This document shows, piece by piece, positions 43,138 to 52,968 of a DNA stretch of 64,000 nt. Where the stretch lies: NCBI GenBank assembly GCA_963805455.1, contig CAWDUJ010000001.1:1-64000 (forward strand). The letters run 5' to 3'. A program made the position numbers and the translations under genes. This stretch comes from VRUE01 sp963805455. Its GTDB lineage: Bacteria > Actinomycetota > Thermoleophilia > Solirubrobacterales > 70-9. The number at the start of each line of letters is the position of its first letter. Positions within the stretch are counted from its first letter, which is position 1. The notes under the pieces were generated by a model. That model did not search any database. It was not told where the DNA came from and worked only from the letters and a program-made list of their open reading frames with translations.

Positions 43138-43220
43138 TGTTGGGTGGCCCTTTGGCGGGCGGATACTCAAAGTGACCCCGTAAGTACGGGGTCACTTGTC
43201 CGGCGAGGGGCCACCCAACA
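43138..43220. repeat. 83-bp nested perfect inverted repeat
   Basis: Outer arms TGTTGGGTGGCCC (43138-43150) and GGGCCACCCAACA (43208-43220). Inner arms AAGTGACCCCGTA and TACGGGGTCACTT (about 43170-43197), 13 bp each, separated by only 2 bases. Lies between two convergent genes. It can serve as a two-way terminator, but the two-tier symmetry also resembles a REPIN or MITE. Confidence 0.7.
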
Positions 43221-43228
43221 CCCACCCC

Positions 43229-44180
43229 TCACCCTTCATCAAGATGCTCGAACACGCACTCCTGCGGGTCTTTGTCATCCCGAAACCTCCGGAACCGCGC
43301 CCCGTGTCTGATTCGCCCGGCGCTAGGCGTGGTCATAGCCGACTTCGATCACAAGCTCCGGCCGCAGCGCGACCCACTCGAGGTCGCGGTCGCCGGCCCA
43401 GCGGCTCGGCTCGGCCGTACCCTGTTCGCCGGTCTCCAGCGGCGCCAGGATCTCGCGGAGGCCGCGTTTTTCGGCGGCGGTGAAGCCGGAGATATGGCCG
43501 ACGGGCCGCAGGTCCTCGCCGTCGTAGAGGCCGAGGATCAGCGAGCCGACCGTGCCCTCCTCTTTGCCGGGACGCCAACCGAGGACGACGCAGTCGATCT
43601 CACGCTCGCGCTTGACCTTCGCCATCCCGCGCCGTTTGCCCGGCTCGTAGCGGGCGTCGAGCTCCTTCGCCATCGTCCCCTCGGCCGTCTTCAGCCACTC
43701 CTCGGCGCGGGCGGGATCGGAGCTGAGCTCGCTGACCTCGAGGCCCTTCATCTTCTTGGCGAGCTTCTCGAGCCGGGCGCGTCGCTCGCGCAGCGGCGTG
43801 TCGAGCAGTGCTTCGTCGCCCTCGGCGAGGAGGTCGAAGGCGACGAAGTTGGCCGGGATCTCCTTCGAGAGCAGGGTGATCCGCGACTCGGCCGGGTGGA
43901 TTCGGCTCTGCAGCGCGTCGAATTCGAGCCCGCCGTCGGCGTCGCGGATCACGAGCTCACCGTCGAGGACGTAGCGCCCCTTCGGGAAGCTGAGCTCGGG
44001 GAAGTAGCGGCCGAGGGATTTGGCTCCGCGCGACTGGATGTAGACGTCGTCGCCGTCGACGAAGACGATCGCCCGGAAGCCGTCCATCTTCTCCTCGTAC
44101 GCCCACTCCTCGCCCAGCGGCAGCTCATGGCGCGTCTTCGCCAGCTGCGGCTTGATCGGCGGGCTAAGCGGAAGCGCCAC
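43229..44180 (-). CDS. ATP-dependent DNA ligase, frameshifted near its C-terminus
   Basis: GTG 44178-44180. The nucleotidyl lysine is K31 in EEKMDGFRAI; ELVIRDADGGLEFDALQ and MAKELDARYEPGKRRGMAKV follow. The first frame stops at 43323 (VGYDHA). The expected tail continues in the next frame: GRIRHGARFRRFRDDKDPQE, then CVFEHLDEG and TGA at 43229-43231. One extra base after the YDH codons explains this. LigD-type ligase domain without polymerase. It overlaps the oppF-like gene by 17 bases. Confidence 0.82.
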
Positions 44181-45002
44181 GGGCGCGGGCCTCGCGCGGG
44201 TCTGGAATCGGCACCGCGGCGAGCAGCGACCGGGTGTAGGGGTCCTTGGGGCTCTCGCAGACCTGGTCCGCGGTCCCCTGCTCGACGATCTTGCCGTCGT
44301 GCATCACCGCGATCCGGTCGGAGACGTGGCGGACGATCGCGATGTCGTGGGCGACGAACAGGTAGCTCAGCTCGAACTCTTCCTGGAGGTCGGCGAGGAG
44401 GTTGACGATCTGGGCGCTGGATCGAGACGTCGAGTGCCGAGACCGGCTCGTCGGCGACGATCAGCGTCGGCTTCAGCGCCAGCGCCCGCGCGATCCCGAT
44501 CCGCTGCCGCTGGCCGCCGGAGAACTCGTGCGGGTAGCGGTCGTAGTGCTCGCCGGAGAGGCCGACCCGCTCGAGCAGCTCATGGACCCGCCGGCGCCGC
44601 TCGGCGGCGGAGCCGACACCCTGGCGGCGCAGCGGGTCGCCGATGATCTGGCTGACCCGTTTGCGCGGGTTCAGCGAGGCGTAGGGGTCCTGGAAGACCA
44701 TCTGCATCTGGCGCCGCAGCGGCCGCATCTCGCGCCGGCCCAGCCCGGCGATCTCGCGGCCTTCGAACCGCACCGAGCCGGAGGTCGGCTTCAGCAGCTG
44801 CAGCGCGACCCGGCAAAGGGTGGACTTGCCGCTCCCCGACTCGCCGACCAGGCCGAGCGTCTCGCCGCGGGCAATCGAGAGGCTGACGCCGTCGACCGCG
44901 CTTGACCTCGCCGACCTGGCGGTCGAACAGCAGGCCCCGCTTGATCGGGAAGTGCTTGACGAGGTCCGTGACCTCGAGCAGGGGCTCGCCGTTCGCGCTC
45001 AC
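44164..45002 (-). pseudogene. oppF: oligopeptide ABC transporter ATP-binding protein (OppF/DppF-like), frameshifted
   Basis: GTG 45000-45002. Frame 1: MSANGEPLLEVTDLVKHFPI to QVGEVK. After one extra base near 44900: AVDGVSL and the Walker A GESGSGKST, then VFQDPYASLNP, signature FSGGQRQRIGIARAL and Walker B LIVADEPVSALD. After another extra base near 44416: AQIVNLLADLQEEFELSYLF, FVAHD, and PIPDPREARARGASA with TAG 44164-44166. All domains exist, split by two one-base insertions. Overlaps oppD by GTGA. Confidence 0.8.
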
Positions 45003-46037
45003 GCCGGCTCCTCGAGCCCGATCCGGCCCTCGACCTGGCGCAGCTCGCGCTTGCGCTCGGGGTCGAGCCAGCAGCGGTCGAGGTGGCCGCGCGCTCCCTC
45101 GACGCTGGCGCCCAGGTCCGGCATCTCGAGTGCAGCGGTCGAAGGCGTGCGGGCAGCGGGGCCGGAACGAGCAGCCCGGCGGGGAGGTCGAGCAGCGAGG
45201 GCGGCGACCCCGCCGATCTGGGGCAGCCGGTGCGGCCGCTCCTGGTCGATCCGGGCGAGCGAGCCGAGCAGGCCCCAGGTGTAGGGGTGCTGGGGGTCGT
45301 AGAAGATGTCGTCGAGGTCACCCTTCTCGACCACCCGCCCGGCGTACATCACCAGGACCCGGTCGGCGACCTCGGCGACGACCCCGAGGTCGTGGGTGAT
45401 CAGCAGCGTCGCCAGGTTCCGTTCGCGGTTGAGCCGCTTCAGCAGCTCGAGGATCTGGGCCTGGATCGTGACGTCGAGCGCGGTCGTCGGCTCGTCGGCG
45501 ATCAGCACCTCCGGTTCGAGCGCCAGCGCCATCGCGATCATCGCCCGCTGTCGCTGCCCGCCCGAGAGTTCGTGCGGGTAGAACCTGACCCGCCGCTCGG
45601 GCTCCGGGATTCCGACCGCGTCGAGCATCTCGATCGCGAGGTCGCGGGCCTCGCGCTCGCCCATCGAGCGGTGGGCGCGGACCGCCTCGACGATCTGGTC
45701 GCCGACCCTGTAGACGGGGTTGAGCGAGGTCATCGGGTCCTGGAAGACCATCGCGATCCGCGCGCCCCGCACCTTCTGGAGCCGGCTCTCGCTGAGCGTC
45801 GATCAGCTCCTCTCGTGGAGCTTCACCGAGCCCTCGATCCGCGCGTTGGGCGAGCGCGTGAGGCCGATGATCGATTGCGCGGTGACGCTCTTCCCCGACC
45901 CCGACTCGCCGACGATCGCCAGCACTTCTCCGGCCGCGAGGTCGAACGGAGACGCCGTCGACGGCCTGAAGGCGCCCCGCTTCGGTGACGAACCCGACCC
46001 GGAGGTCGTCGACGCTCAGCAACGGCTCTGCGCTCAT
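44999..46037 (-). pseudogene. oppD: oligopeptide ABC transporter ATP-binding protein (OppD/DppD-like), frameshifted
   Basis: ATG 46035-46037 (MSAEPLLSVDDLRVGFVTE). After an extra base near 45947 the Walker A GESGSGKSVTAQSI lies in another frame. Near 45800-45815 another shift leads to KVRGARIAMVFQDPMTSLNP, LSGGQRQRAMIAMALALEP and LIADEPTTALDVTIQAQ. Three further one-base insertions between 45120 and 45215 displace the C-terminal CxFxPRCPHAxDRC region and restore the frame. Partner of OppF. Confidence 0.8.
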
Positions 46038-46993
46038 TGCGCCGACTCCCCGAGCCTCACCCGCGGGTCGAGGTAGGCGTAGGCGATGTCGACCAGGGCG
46101 TTGAAGAGGACGACGAAGAAGGCGCCGAAGAGGGTGACCGCCATGATCGGCGGCAGGTCGAGGTTGATCGTCGACTGGTAGGCGTAGTCGCCGACCCCGT
46201 TGAGGCTGAAGATCGCTTCGGTGAGGATCGCGCCGCCGAAGACGACGGCGCCGAAATCGAGGCCGAACAGGGTGACGATCGGGATCAGCGAGTTGCGCAG
46301 CACGTGGCGCCGCATCACCTGTCGCTCGGTCAGCCCCTTCGCCCGCGCGGTGCGGACGTAGTCGCCGCTCATCGCGTCGAGCATGTTCGAGCGCAGCACG
46401 CGGCTGTAGAAGCCGACGTAGATGATCGCCAGCGTCACCCAGGGAAGGACCAGGTGATACGCCCATTCGATCGGTTCTTCGGTCAGCTCACGTAGCCGCC
46501 CGAGGGGAATATCCCGGTGTCGTAGGCGAGGTACTTGAGGAAGACCGCGGCGAGCACGAAGACCGGCATCGAGATGCCGACGATCGCCAGCACGGTCAGC
46601 AGGCGGTCGGTCACGCCCCCGGCCCTGCACCGCCGAGAGGTAGCCGAAGATGACCCCGAAGAACATCCAGATCACCGCGGCGCCGATGCTCAGCGAGAAG
46701 GTCGCGGGCAGGCCCTTGGAGATCTGTTCGGTGACGTTGAGCTGGTTGCTGTAGGAGATCAGTTCGCCGGAGAAGATCTTCTTCATCATCGTCAGGTACT
46801 GCTGTGGGCAGCGGGTCGTCGAACCCCCAGTCTTGTTGATGCTTTCGACCAGCGCCGGCGTCGCGTTCTTGCCGGCCATCCGCTGCGCCGGGTCCGAGTT
46901 CGGGATCACGTTGAAGATCAGGAAGACGATGATCGAGATCGCGAACAGGACCAGGACCATTCCCATCAGCCGGCGGACGATGAACTGCCCCAT
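46034..46993 (-). CDS. oppB: oligopeptide ABC transporter permease (OppB/DppB-like)
   Basis: ATG 46991-46993. FIVRRLMGMVLVLFAISIIV is the typical first helix. The EAA loop region is GDYVRTARAKGLTERQVMRR, followed by LRNSLIPIVTLFGLDFGAVV. The frame is nominally open over 319 residues, but residues about 125-180 and 55-68 are out-of-frame text (GRDRPPADRAGD), produced by compensating indels; the shifted frames read as normal helices. Start overlaps the oppC stop. Confidence 0.82.
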   Translation of the reverse strand: MGQFIVRRLMGMVLVLFAISIIVFLIFNVIPNSDPAQRMAGKNATPALVESINKTGGSTTRCPQQYLTMMKKIFSGELISYSNQLNVTEQISKGLPATFSLSIGAAVIWMFFGVIFGYLSAVQGRGRDRPPADRAGDRRHLDAGLRARRGLPQVPRLRHRDIPLGRLRELTEEPIEWAYHLVLPWVTLAIIYVGFYSRVLRSNMLDAMSGDYVRTARAKGLTERQVMRRHVLRNSLIPIVTLFGLDFGAVVFGGAILTEAIFSLNGVGDYAYQSTINLDLPPIMAVTLFGAFFVVLFNALVDIAYAYLDPRVRLGESAQ

Positions 46994-48056
46994 CAGACCG
47001 CCGTCCCCTCGGGCTCGAGCAGGCCCGAGTGGGCCTCGACCTCGAGCCGGACCCTCGATTTCGGGTCGAGGGCGTCGCGGAGGCCGTCGCCGAAGACGTT
47101 GAGGGAGAGGACCGTCAGCAGGATCATCGCCCCCGGCAGGAGCGTCAGCAGCGGCGCGCTCGTGATCAGCAGTCGAACCCGGTCGAGATCATCGTCCCCC
47201 AGGAGGAGTTCGGTGCCTGCACCCCGGCGCCGAGGAAGGAGAGCGCCGACTCGAGCAGCATGTTGTTGGCGATGTTGAGGGTGAAGAAGACGATGATCGT
47301 CGACAGGAGGTTGGGCAGCAGCTCGCCGAACATCACCCGAAAGGGCCCGGCGCCCTGGGCGACGGCCGCCTCGACGAACTCTTTCTCGCGCAGCGCCAGC
47401 ACCTCGCCCCGGAGCGGCCGCGCCATGTAGGGGATGTAGACGACGCCGATGATCAGTGATCGGGATCCAGATCGAGGTCCCCGAGATCGAGATCGGCCCG
47501 ATCTGGAGCCCTCCGACCGCGAGCGCGGTCCCCAGCGCGATGCCGAGCAGCAGAACCGGGAAGGCCCAGATGATGTCGAGGATGCGGGCGATCACCGCGT
47601 CGATCCAGCCCCGGTAGTAGCCCGGCGACCAGGCGCCAGCACGATCGAGAGCAGCGTCGTGATCAGTGCCGCGGCGAGGCTGATGAAGAGCGAGGTCCTG
47701 CCGCCGTACATCAGCCGGACCATCTCGTCGCGACCCAGCCGCCCGTCGGCGCCGAGGAAGAACTTGCCGCCGGCCTTGAACCAGACCGGGCCGATCGGCT
47801 GCCCTCGGGGCTGACGACGTCGCGCTTTTCGCCGTCGACGGTGATCTTTTCGAGCGTGTGGGTGTCGTTCGGCCCGGTTTCGGCGACGTACACGCTCCAG
47901 AGCGGGGCCGCGAGGACGAAGACGATGATCAGGACGAAGAGCGCGAGGAAGCCCGAGCGCGAGCCGGTTCTGCCGCAGCCGCGCCAGCGCCAGACGCCAT
48001 GGGCTGCGGCCCGCGTCGGGCCCTCCGTCCGCGGCGGGTTGGAGCTCGGCGGCCAC
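46993..48056 (-). pseudogene. oppC: oligopeptide ABC transporter permease (OppC/DppC-like), frameshifted
   Basis: GTG 48054-48056 (PWRLALARLRQNRLAL). Pieces in different frames: IGPVWFKAGGKFFLGADG, YGGRTSLFISLAAALITTLL, VIARILDIIWAFPVLLLGIA, then the EAA loop LREKEFVEAAVAQGAGPFRV, ESALSFLGAGVQAPNSSWGT, and finally LLPGAMILLTVLSLNVFGDG. Breaks fall near 47165, 47455, 47615, 47800 and 47950. Starts 27 bases after oppA. Confidence 0.78.
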
Positions 48057-48083
48057 GTCCCTATTGTGCAGCAGCGCTCGCGG

Positions 48084-49745
48084 CTACTTGAACTGGAAGC
48101 TCGTCAGGTACCTGGCCGAAGGTCGGGTTGAAGATGATCTTGTCGAGGTCGATTTCGCTCGAGACGAATGTTGTCAGCGATCGCGCTGCCGTAGGGGGCC
48201 CAGGGCGCCTGTTCCATGTATTCGCGGTCCAGTTCGGCGTATTCGGCTTCCTGCTTCGGGCCGAGCTGATTCCCTGCGGCGCTTGGCGATTTTCGCGTTC
48301 AGCTTCGGATCGTCGATGTTCGGCGAAGTTGTCGTTGTTGGTCGGCAGGATGCTTTCGCCCGCCAGCAGCGGCTGGAAGAAGTCGTTCGGGTGCGGGTAG
48401 TCCTGGTACCAGTCGACACAGCCGGTGTCGAGGTCGGGCGTCGATGCGTTGCCGATGATCGTGAAGTAGTCGTCGGCGTTGAGGATTTTCAGCTTCGACG
48501 TTGAAGCCGAGCTTCTTCAGCTGGTCCTGGTAGTAGGCCCCGGCTTCTTCCTGGGTCGGTTCGTTGTCGGTCCAGACCGTGATGTCGGTGTCCGAGGGCT
48601 TCGCTTCGGCGATCAGTTCCTTCGCCTTTTCCAGGTCGTACGGGTAGAGGTCGAAGGTCTTGTGGCCCGGAATCCCTTCGGCGGCAGGACTGGTGCAGCG
48701 ATTTCAGCGAGCCGGCGTAGATCCGTTCCAGCGCTTCACCGCTGACCGCGTAGTTGACCGCTTCGCGCACCTTGAGGTCGTCGAACGGCGGCCGGGTCAT
48801 GTTCATCCAGAAGTAGTAGACGTTGGGGATCGCCGGCTCCTGCCGCAGCTGGGTGCCTTCGAACTGCTCACTGTCTGCGATAGATGCGACCGGCAGGGAT
48901 CAGGGCCTGCATCCACTGGGTCGTGCCCTGTTCGACTTCGCTGACCTGGGTCGACGGTGTTGCGGATGACCTTGATTCGATCTTGTCGAAGTGGCCCGCT
49001 GGAGATGCCGGGCATCAGCTTCGCGTTCGTCTTTTCCCAGTCAGGGTTGCGCTCGATAGTTCCAGCCTCGGCCCGGGATCGGAGCTGACGATCTCGTAGG
49101 GGCCGGTGGCCGGCGGCGGAGCCGACGGAGAGGTTCTTGATCGGGGTGTCTGCGGGGACGGGCGCGACGAACATACAGCCCGAGCTCGTTGTCGAACGTG
49201 CCGCGCGGGTTCGAGTCAGGTTGATGACGATCTTCCCGGTCTTGTCGTTCGTCTCGATTCCGGAGATGTCGGCGGCCTTCTTGGTCTCTGGAAGTCTTCG
49301 GCGCCGACGATTTCCGTGTAGAAGGGCGAGCCGCCCGAGTTGAGCTCGATCATCCGTTCGACCGCGAACTTGAAGTCGGACGCCTTGACCGGGGTTCCGT
49401 CGGAGTATTCGAGCCCCTTGCGGAGCATCAGCGTGTAGGTCTTGCCGCCGTTGGTGATCTTCGGCAGGCTCTTGGCCAGGCCCGGGATCACCTTGCTGCC
49501 CGCTTCGGAGCCGTCGGCATGGGCGTAGGTCAGGAGCGGGATGTAGGTCGAGTATATCGCGGTCCAGCCTTCGACCGTGTAGGAGAGCGCGGGGTCGAGG
49601 TAGTCGGGGAACGAGCCGAAGGTGCCGATCAGGGTTCCGCCTTCTTCACCTCCGCCGGACACTGCTGCTTCCGCAGGAGGCGAGGCCCAGATCGCCGTCG
49701 CGACAGGAGCCCCGATACCGCCAATAGTGCCGCAAGCTTTCTCAA
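48084..49745 (-). pseudogene. oppA: oligopeptide ABC transporter substrate-binding lipoprotein (OppA-like), heavily frameshifted
   Basis: TTG 49743-49745 with GGAGG just upstream, overlapping the stop of the MFS gene. LRKLAALLAVSGLL starts a lipoprotein leader, then TLIGTFGSFPDYLDPALSYT, GWTAIYSTYIPLLTYAHADG and GLEYSDGTPVKASDFKFAVE, classic SBP family 5. Other pieces in shifted frames include FDDLKVREAVNYAVSGEALE. The final residues TSFQFK precede TAG 48084-48086. Many one-base indels. Confidence 0.75.
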
Positions 49746-51091
49746 CGCCTGACCTCCGGATTGGACTGAGTCGATTGTTCGCCCCCCGATCCAGCTGACC
49801 TTCCCCCTGGGATCAACTCCACCATAGTCTCGCGTCCGGCGCTTTGGGGCACTGGACGGTTGTTGTCCTCATTGGGAACCGGCTCCGGGGTCTCCGGCCA
49901 CCGGGTCCCGAGCAGGGGTGCGGCAATCGCCGCGGTCGCGATCACGCCGACCCCGGCGACCAGGAACGTCGCCCGTGGGCTGAAGCCGGTCGCGATCAGG
50001 CCTCCGACCACGTAGCCGAGCCCCGGGGCGGCGGAGGCGATCGATTCGAGGACCCCGATCACGCGCGCCTGCATCCTCGCCACCGTCAGCTCCTGGACCG
50101 CGCTCATCACCGCGACCCACTGGACCCCGTTGCCGGCGCCGCCGACCGCCGAGGCCACGCAGGCCATCGCCAACGTCTGCGATGCCGCGGTCCCGAGATA
50201 GCCGACGCCCACCGCGATCGTGCTGAAGAACAGGAGGGCCGGCAGTGGGGCCCGGCGCAGAGCGGCGAAGACGATGCTGCCGAGGACCATCCCGACACCC
50301 CAGCTGCCGAGCAGGAGGCCGTAGCCGGTGTCGCCGGCGCCAAGCGTCTGCTTGGCGAAGAGGACCTCGATCGGGATCACGGCCGAGAAGAAGACGAAGG
50401 CCGCCCCCTGGGCCGCGAGCAGGCGTCGCAGCGTCGCGTTGCCGCGGATGTACCCGGCGCCGGCCCGGACGCGCTCCCGCAGTCGCCCCGGTTCGGAGTT
50501 GCCACGGGGGAGGGGGCGGGCGGTGAGCATGATCCACCCGATCGCCCAGAAGGAGACGGCGTCGAACAGCAGCGCGGTCTGGACGCTCGAGGCGGCGATC
50601 ACCGCGCCGGCGATGACCGGGCCGATCGCGGCGCTGGCGGTGAAGGCGACGTTGAGGACCGCGTTGCCCGCTCGCAGCTCCCCCTCGGGCTCGAGCATCG
50701 CGGCGCTGACCGAGCGGGTCAGCGACTTCGCGGTCAGCGCCAGCGCGCCGTCGACCGTCGCCACCGCGACCACGGCGGCGAGCGAGAAGTGATCGGCGAG
50801 CAGCGCCAGGACCCCGAATGCCGCCGCCTCGGCCGCGTAGAGCGCCGGCAGCACGAAGCGCGGCGGCGGCCGCTCGAGGCGGGCGACGACGACGGGGGTC
50901 AGCAGCGCCGGGACAAATCCGGTCCCGATGAACAGCAGGGTGGTCGCCATCGCGCTGTCGGTCTCCTCGAAGACGAGGAGCGAGAGGGCGACGATCCCGA
51001 GCCAATCGCCGAGCTCGTTGACGGCATAGGAGAGGACAAGACGCCTGAATGCAGGCCTTTTGAGGGGTTCTTTCAGGCCTGGGCCGGCCAT
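49742..51091 (-). CDS. MFS transporter
   Basis: 449 residues, ATG start. AFRRLVLSYAVNELGDWLGI begins the first of about 12 helices, typical of the MFS_3/enterobactin-exporter-like group. An intact frame, unlike the opp genes downstream, whose first gene overlaps its stop. Substrate unknown. It may be expressed with the transporter operon. Candidate operators lie just upstream at 51094-51142. Confidence 0.85.
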   Translation of the reverse strand: MAGPGLKEPLKRPAFRRLVLSYAVNELGDWLGIVALSLLVFEETDSAMATTLLFIGTGFVPALLTPVVVARLERPPPRFVLPALYAAEAAAFGVLALLADHFSLAAVVAVATVDGALALTAKSLTRSVSAAMLEPEGELRAGNAVLNVAFTASAAIGPVIAGAVIAASSVQTALLFDAVSFWAIGWIMLTARPLPRGNSEPGRLRERVRAGAGYIRGNATLRRLLAAQGAAFVFFSAVIPIEVLFAKQTLGAGDTGYGLLLGSWGVGMVLGSIVFAALRRAPLPALLFFSTIAVGVGYLGTAASQTLAMACVASAVGGAGNGVQWVAVMSAVQELTVARMQARVIGVLESIASAAPGLGYVVGGLIATGFSPRATFLVAGVGVIATAAIAAPLLGTRWPETPEPVPNEDNNRPVPQSAGRETMVELIPGGRSAGSGGEQSTQSNPEVRR

Positions 51092-51537
51092 CTAAACCTG
51101 CATTCTTTTGCACAAGTTTGCGTGCACTTGCACAGGTTTCCGCCTATATGTGCTACAAACCTTCCAGGAAACGAATCGATCTTTGCTCGAACTTATGCAA
51201 AAGCATTGGTCGTGATCGCGATGGAAGGAGCAGGTCATGGGCTTCAAACGATAAGACTTCATAGTTAGTACCCAGTCCCCAGGGGCCCGTCGTCTCAGCA
51301 TGGATGTTCCCGCTTGGAGGCCAAATACGCGTCCTCTGGGGAAATCGGCCGCATTTGTTCCAAATGCAAGGTCTTGGCCAGTTGATCTACCTAGGGTTGC
51401 CGAGTACCCGGTCACCCTCTACCTTGCGTCCACGGTTGTAATCGTCGCAAGCCGGTGGCCAGTCGCAGGAAGCGCTTGGCAACCCGCGAAAGCTCTCGGG
51501 CGGGATCCGGCGCACGGCGACTCGACCCGCTTGCGAC
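51092..51537. other. AT-richer divergent intergenic region
   Basis: 446 bases between divergent MFS and HD-GYP genes, visibly less GC-rich than its neighbours. It holds the spaced repeats at 51094-51142; small ORFs on both strands lack support. Promoters for both genes should lie here. Confidence 0.5.
51094..51142. promoter_or_regulatory. candidate operator repeats upstream of MFS gene
   Basis: TTGCACAAGTTTGCG (51108-51122) and TTGCACAGGTTTCCG (51128-51142) are direct repeats 20 bases apart, two helical turns. An AAACCTG at 51094-51100 is inverted relative to CAGGTTT in the second copy. Immediately upstream of the MFS start. Confidence 0.45.
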
Positions 51538-52935
51538 ATGGAAAACGAGCGGCCGACACGATTGAGCAACGCCCTGTTGGCGATCGCCCTTGTTGGGGCC
51601 ATCGCCCTTGCAATCTGGCGGGCTCCCTACGCGGACTGGGACCTGGCTCTGTTCGGCATCCTGCTCGGCTTCTCGATTTTCAGCGACGTGATGTCTATCG
51701 AGACCGAATCCCGGATAAAGGTATCCGGCAACTTTCTGGCTCTGGTCCTCGCACTGGTGTTCCTCGGCGGCACCCCGGCGGCGCTGATCGGCGTCATCTC
51801 GATTGTCGCCGGCTGGCTGCGGTTCAGGGAAAAATGGGACGACTTCGTCGTCAACCTCCTGACCTACATCACGTTCCCGGTGATCGTCGGCACGGCCTTC
51901 CACGAAATCGTCGAAGCGGCCGGAATCACGGCCTCGGACCCCATCTACTACGTCTGTGTCTTCGGGGCCTTCCTCGCCGCGCTGACGATCAACTTCACGA
52001 TGATCGGGGCCTACACCTGCTACCTCGAGCGCAGCTCGTTCCCCGAAAAGGTGCGGACGGTGATCGGCCCGCTGCTTCCCTCCGAGCTCGCGGCTGCGCT
52101 GATGGCCGTCGGGGTTGCCTTCATCTATGACCAGATCGGGCTCACCGGGGTCGCGCTGTTCGGCGTCGTCCTCGTCATCTTCCAATACCTCCTCGGCGCC
52201 CTGCTGAAGTCCCAGGAGCGCGCCCAGGAGCTCGAGAGCCGAACCAAACAGCTGGCCAGCTTCCAGGTCGGGATGTTGAGCGCGCTGCTCCGCACCCTCG
52301 ACCTGCGGGACCAGATGACCGCCCGGCACTCGGCCGCGGTGGCGCGCTACTCGCGGGCGATCGCCCAGCGGGCCGGCTATTCCAAACGCGAGGAGGAGCT
52401 GGTCCACATCGCCGCCCTTCTCCACGACATCGGCAAGTTCATCCTTCCCGACCGGATCCTGAAGGCGAACGTCCCGCTCACCGACGAAGACTGGATGCTG
52501 ATCCGCCGCCACCCCCAGCAGGGCGCGCGGGTCGTCTCCTCACTCGACGGGTACGGCCCGGTCGCCGACATAATCCTCGCCCACCACGAGCGGATCGACG
52601 GCAAGGGCTATCCGCGCGGCTTGGAAGGCGATGAGATTCCCGAGCTGGCGCGGATCATCTCGGTCGCCGACACCTACGACGTGATGACCGCGCGTGACTC
52701 CTACCGGGCGCCGGTCTCCAGCTACGACGCCATCCAGGAGCTGCGCCGGGTCGCCGGCGAGCAGCTGGACGAGCGCTTCGTCGAGATCTTCATCGAGCTG
52801 CTCGAGGGCAAGGACGTCTCCTTCCGCCACGGTGAGGAGGCCGACTTCGAGAAGGAGCTGGCGCTGGAAGCGCGGATCGCCGAGACCGCCAGCCCCGGCG
52901 CCGAGCTCGGTCGCTTCCAGGTCCCGGTCGGCTGA
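51538..52935 (+). CDS. membrane HD-GYP phosphodiesterase
   Basis: 465 residues, ATG start. Six or seven hydrophobic helices fill residues 10-225, a sensor-like membrane domain. A short coiled-coil (LKSQERAQELESRTKQ) leads to the HD-GYP domain: HSAAVARYS, LLHDIGK (His about 296), RRHPQQGARV, HHERIDGKGYP (His about 349). All metal ligands and the GYP motif are present, so c-di-GMP hydrolysis is likely. Single gene. Confidence 0.9.
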   Translation: MENERPTRLSNALLAIALVGAIALAIWRAPYADWDLALFGILLGFSIFSDVMSIETESRIKVSGNFLALVLALVFLGGTPAALIGVISIVAGWLRFREKWDDFVVNLLTYITFPVIVGTAFHEIVEAAGITASDPIYYVCVFGAFLAALTINFTMIGAYTCYLERSSFPEKVRTVIGPLLPSELAAALMAVGVAFIYDQIGLTGVALFGVVLVIFQYLLGALLKSQERAQELESRTKQLASFQVGMLSALLRTLDLRDQMTARHSAAVARYSRAIAQRAGYSKREEELVHIAALLHDIGKFILPDRILKANVPLTDEDWMLIRRHPQQGARVVSSLDGYGPVADIILAHHERIDGKGYPRGLEGDEIPELARIISVADTYDVMTARDSYRAPVSSYDAIQELRRVAGEQLDERFVEIFIELLEGKDVSFRHGEEADFEKELALEARIAETASPGAELGRFQVPVG

Positions 52936-52968
52936 AGCTTCCGGCCGGGCGATACGGTTCGCCCGCCA

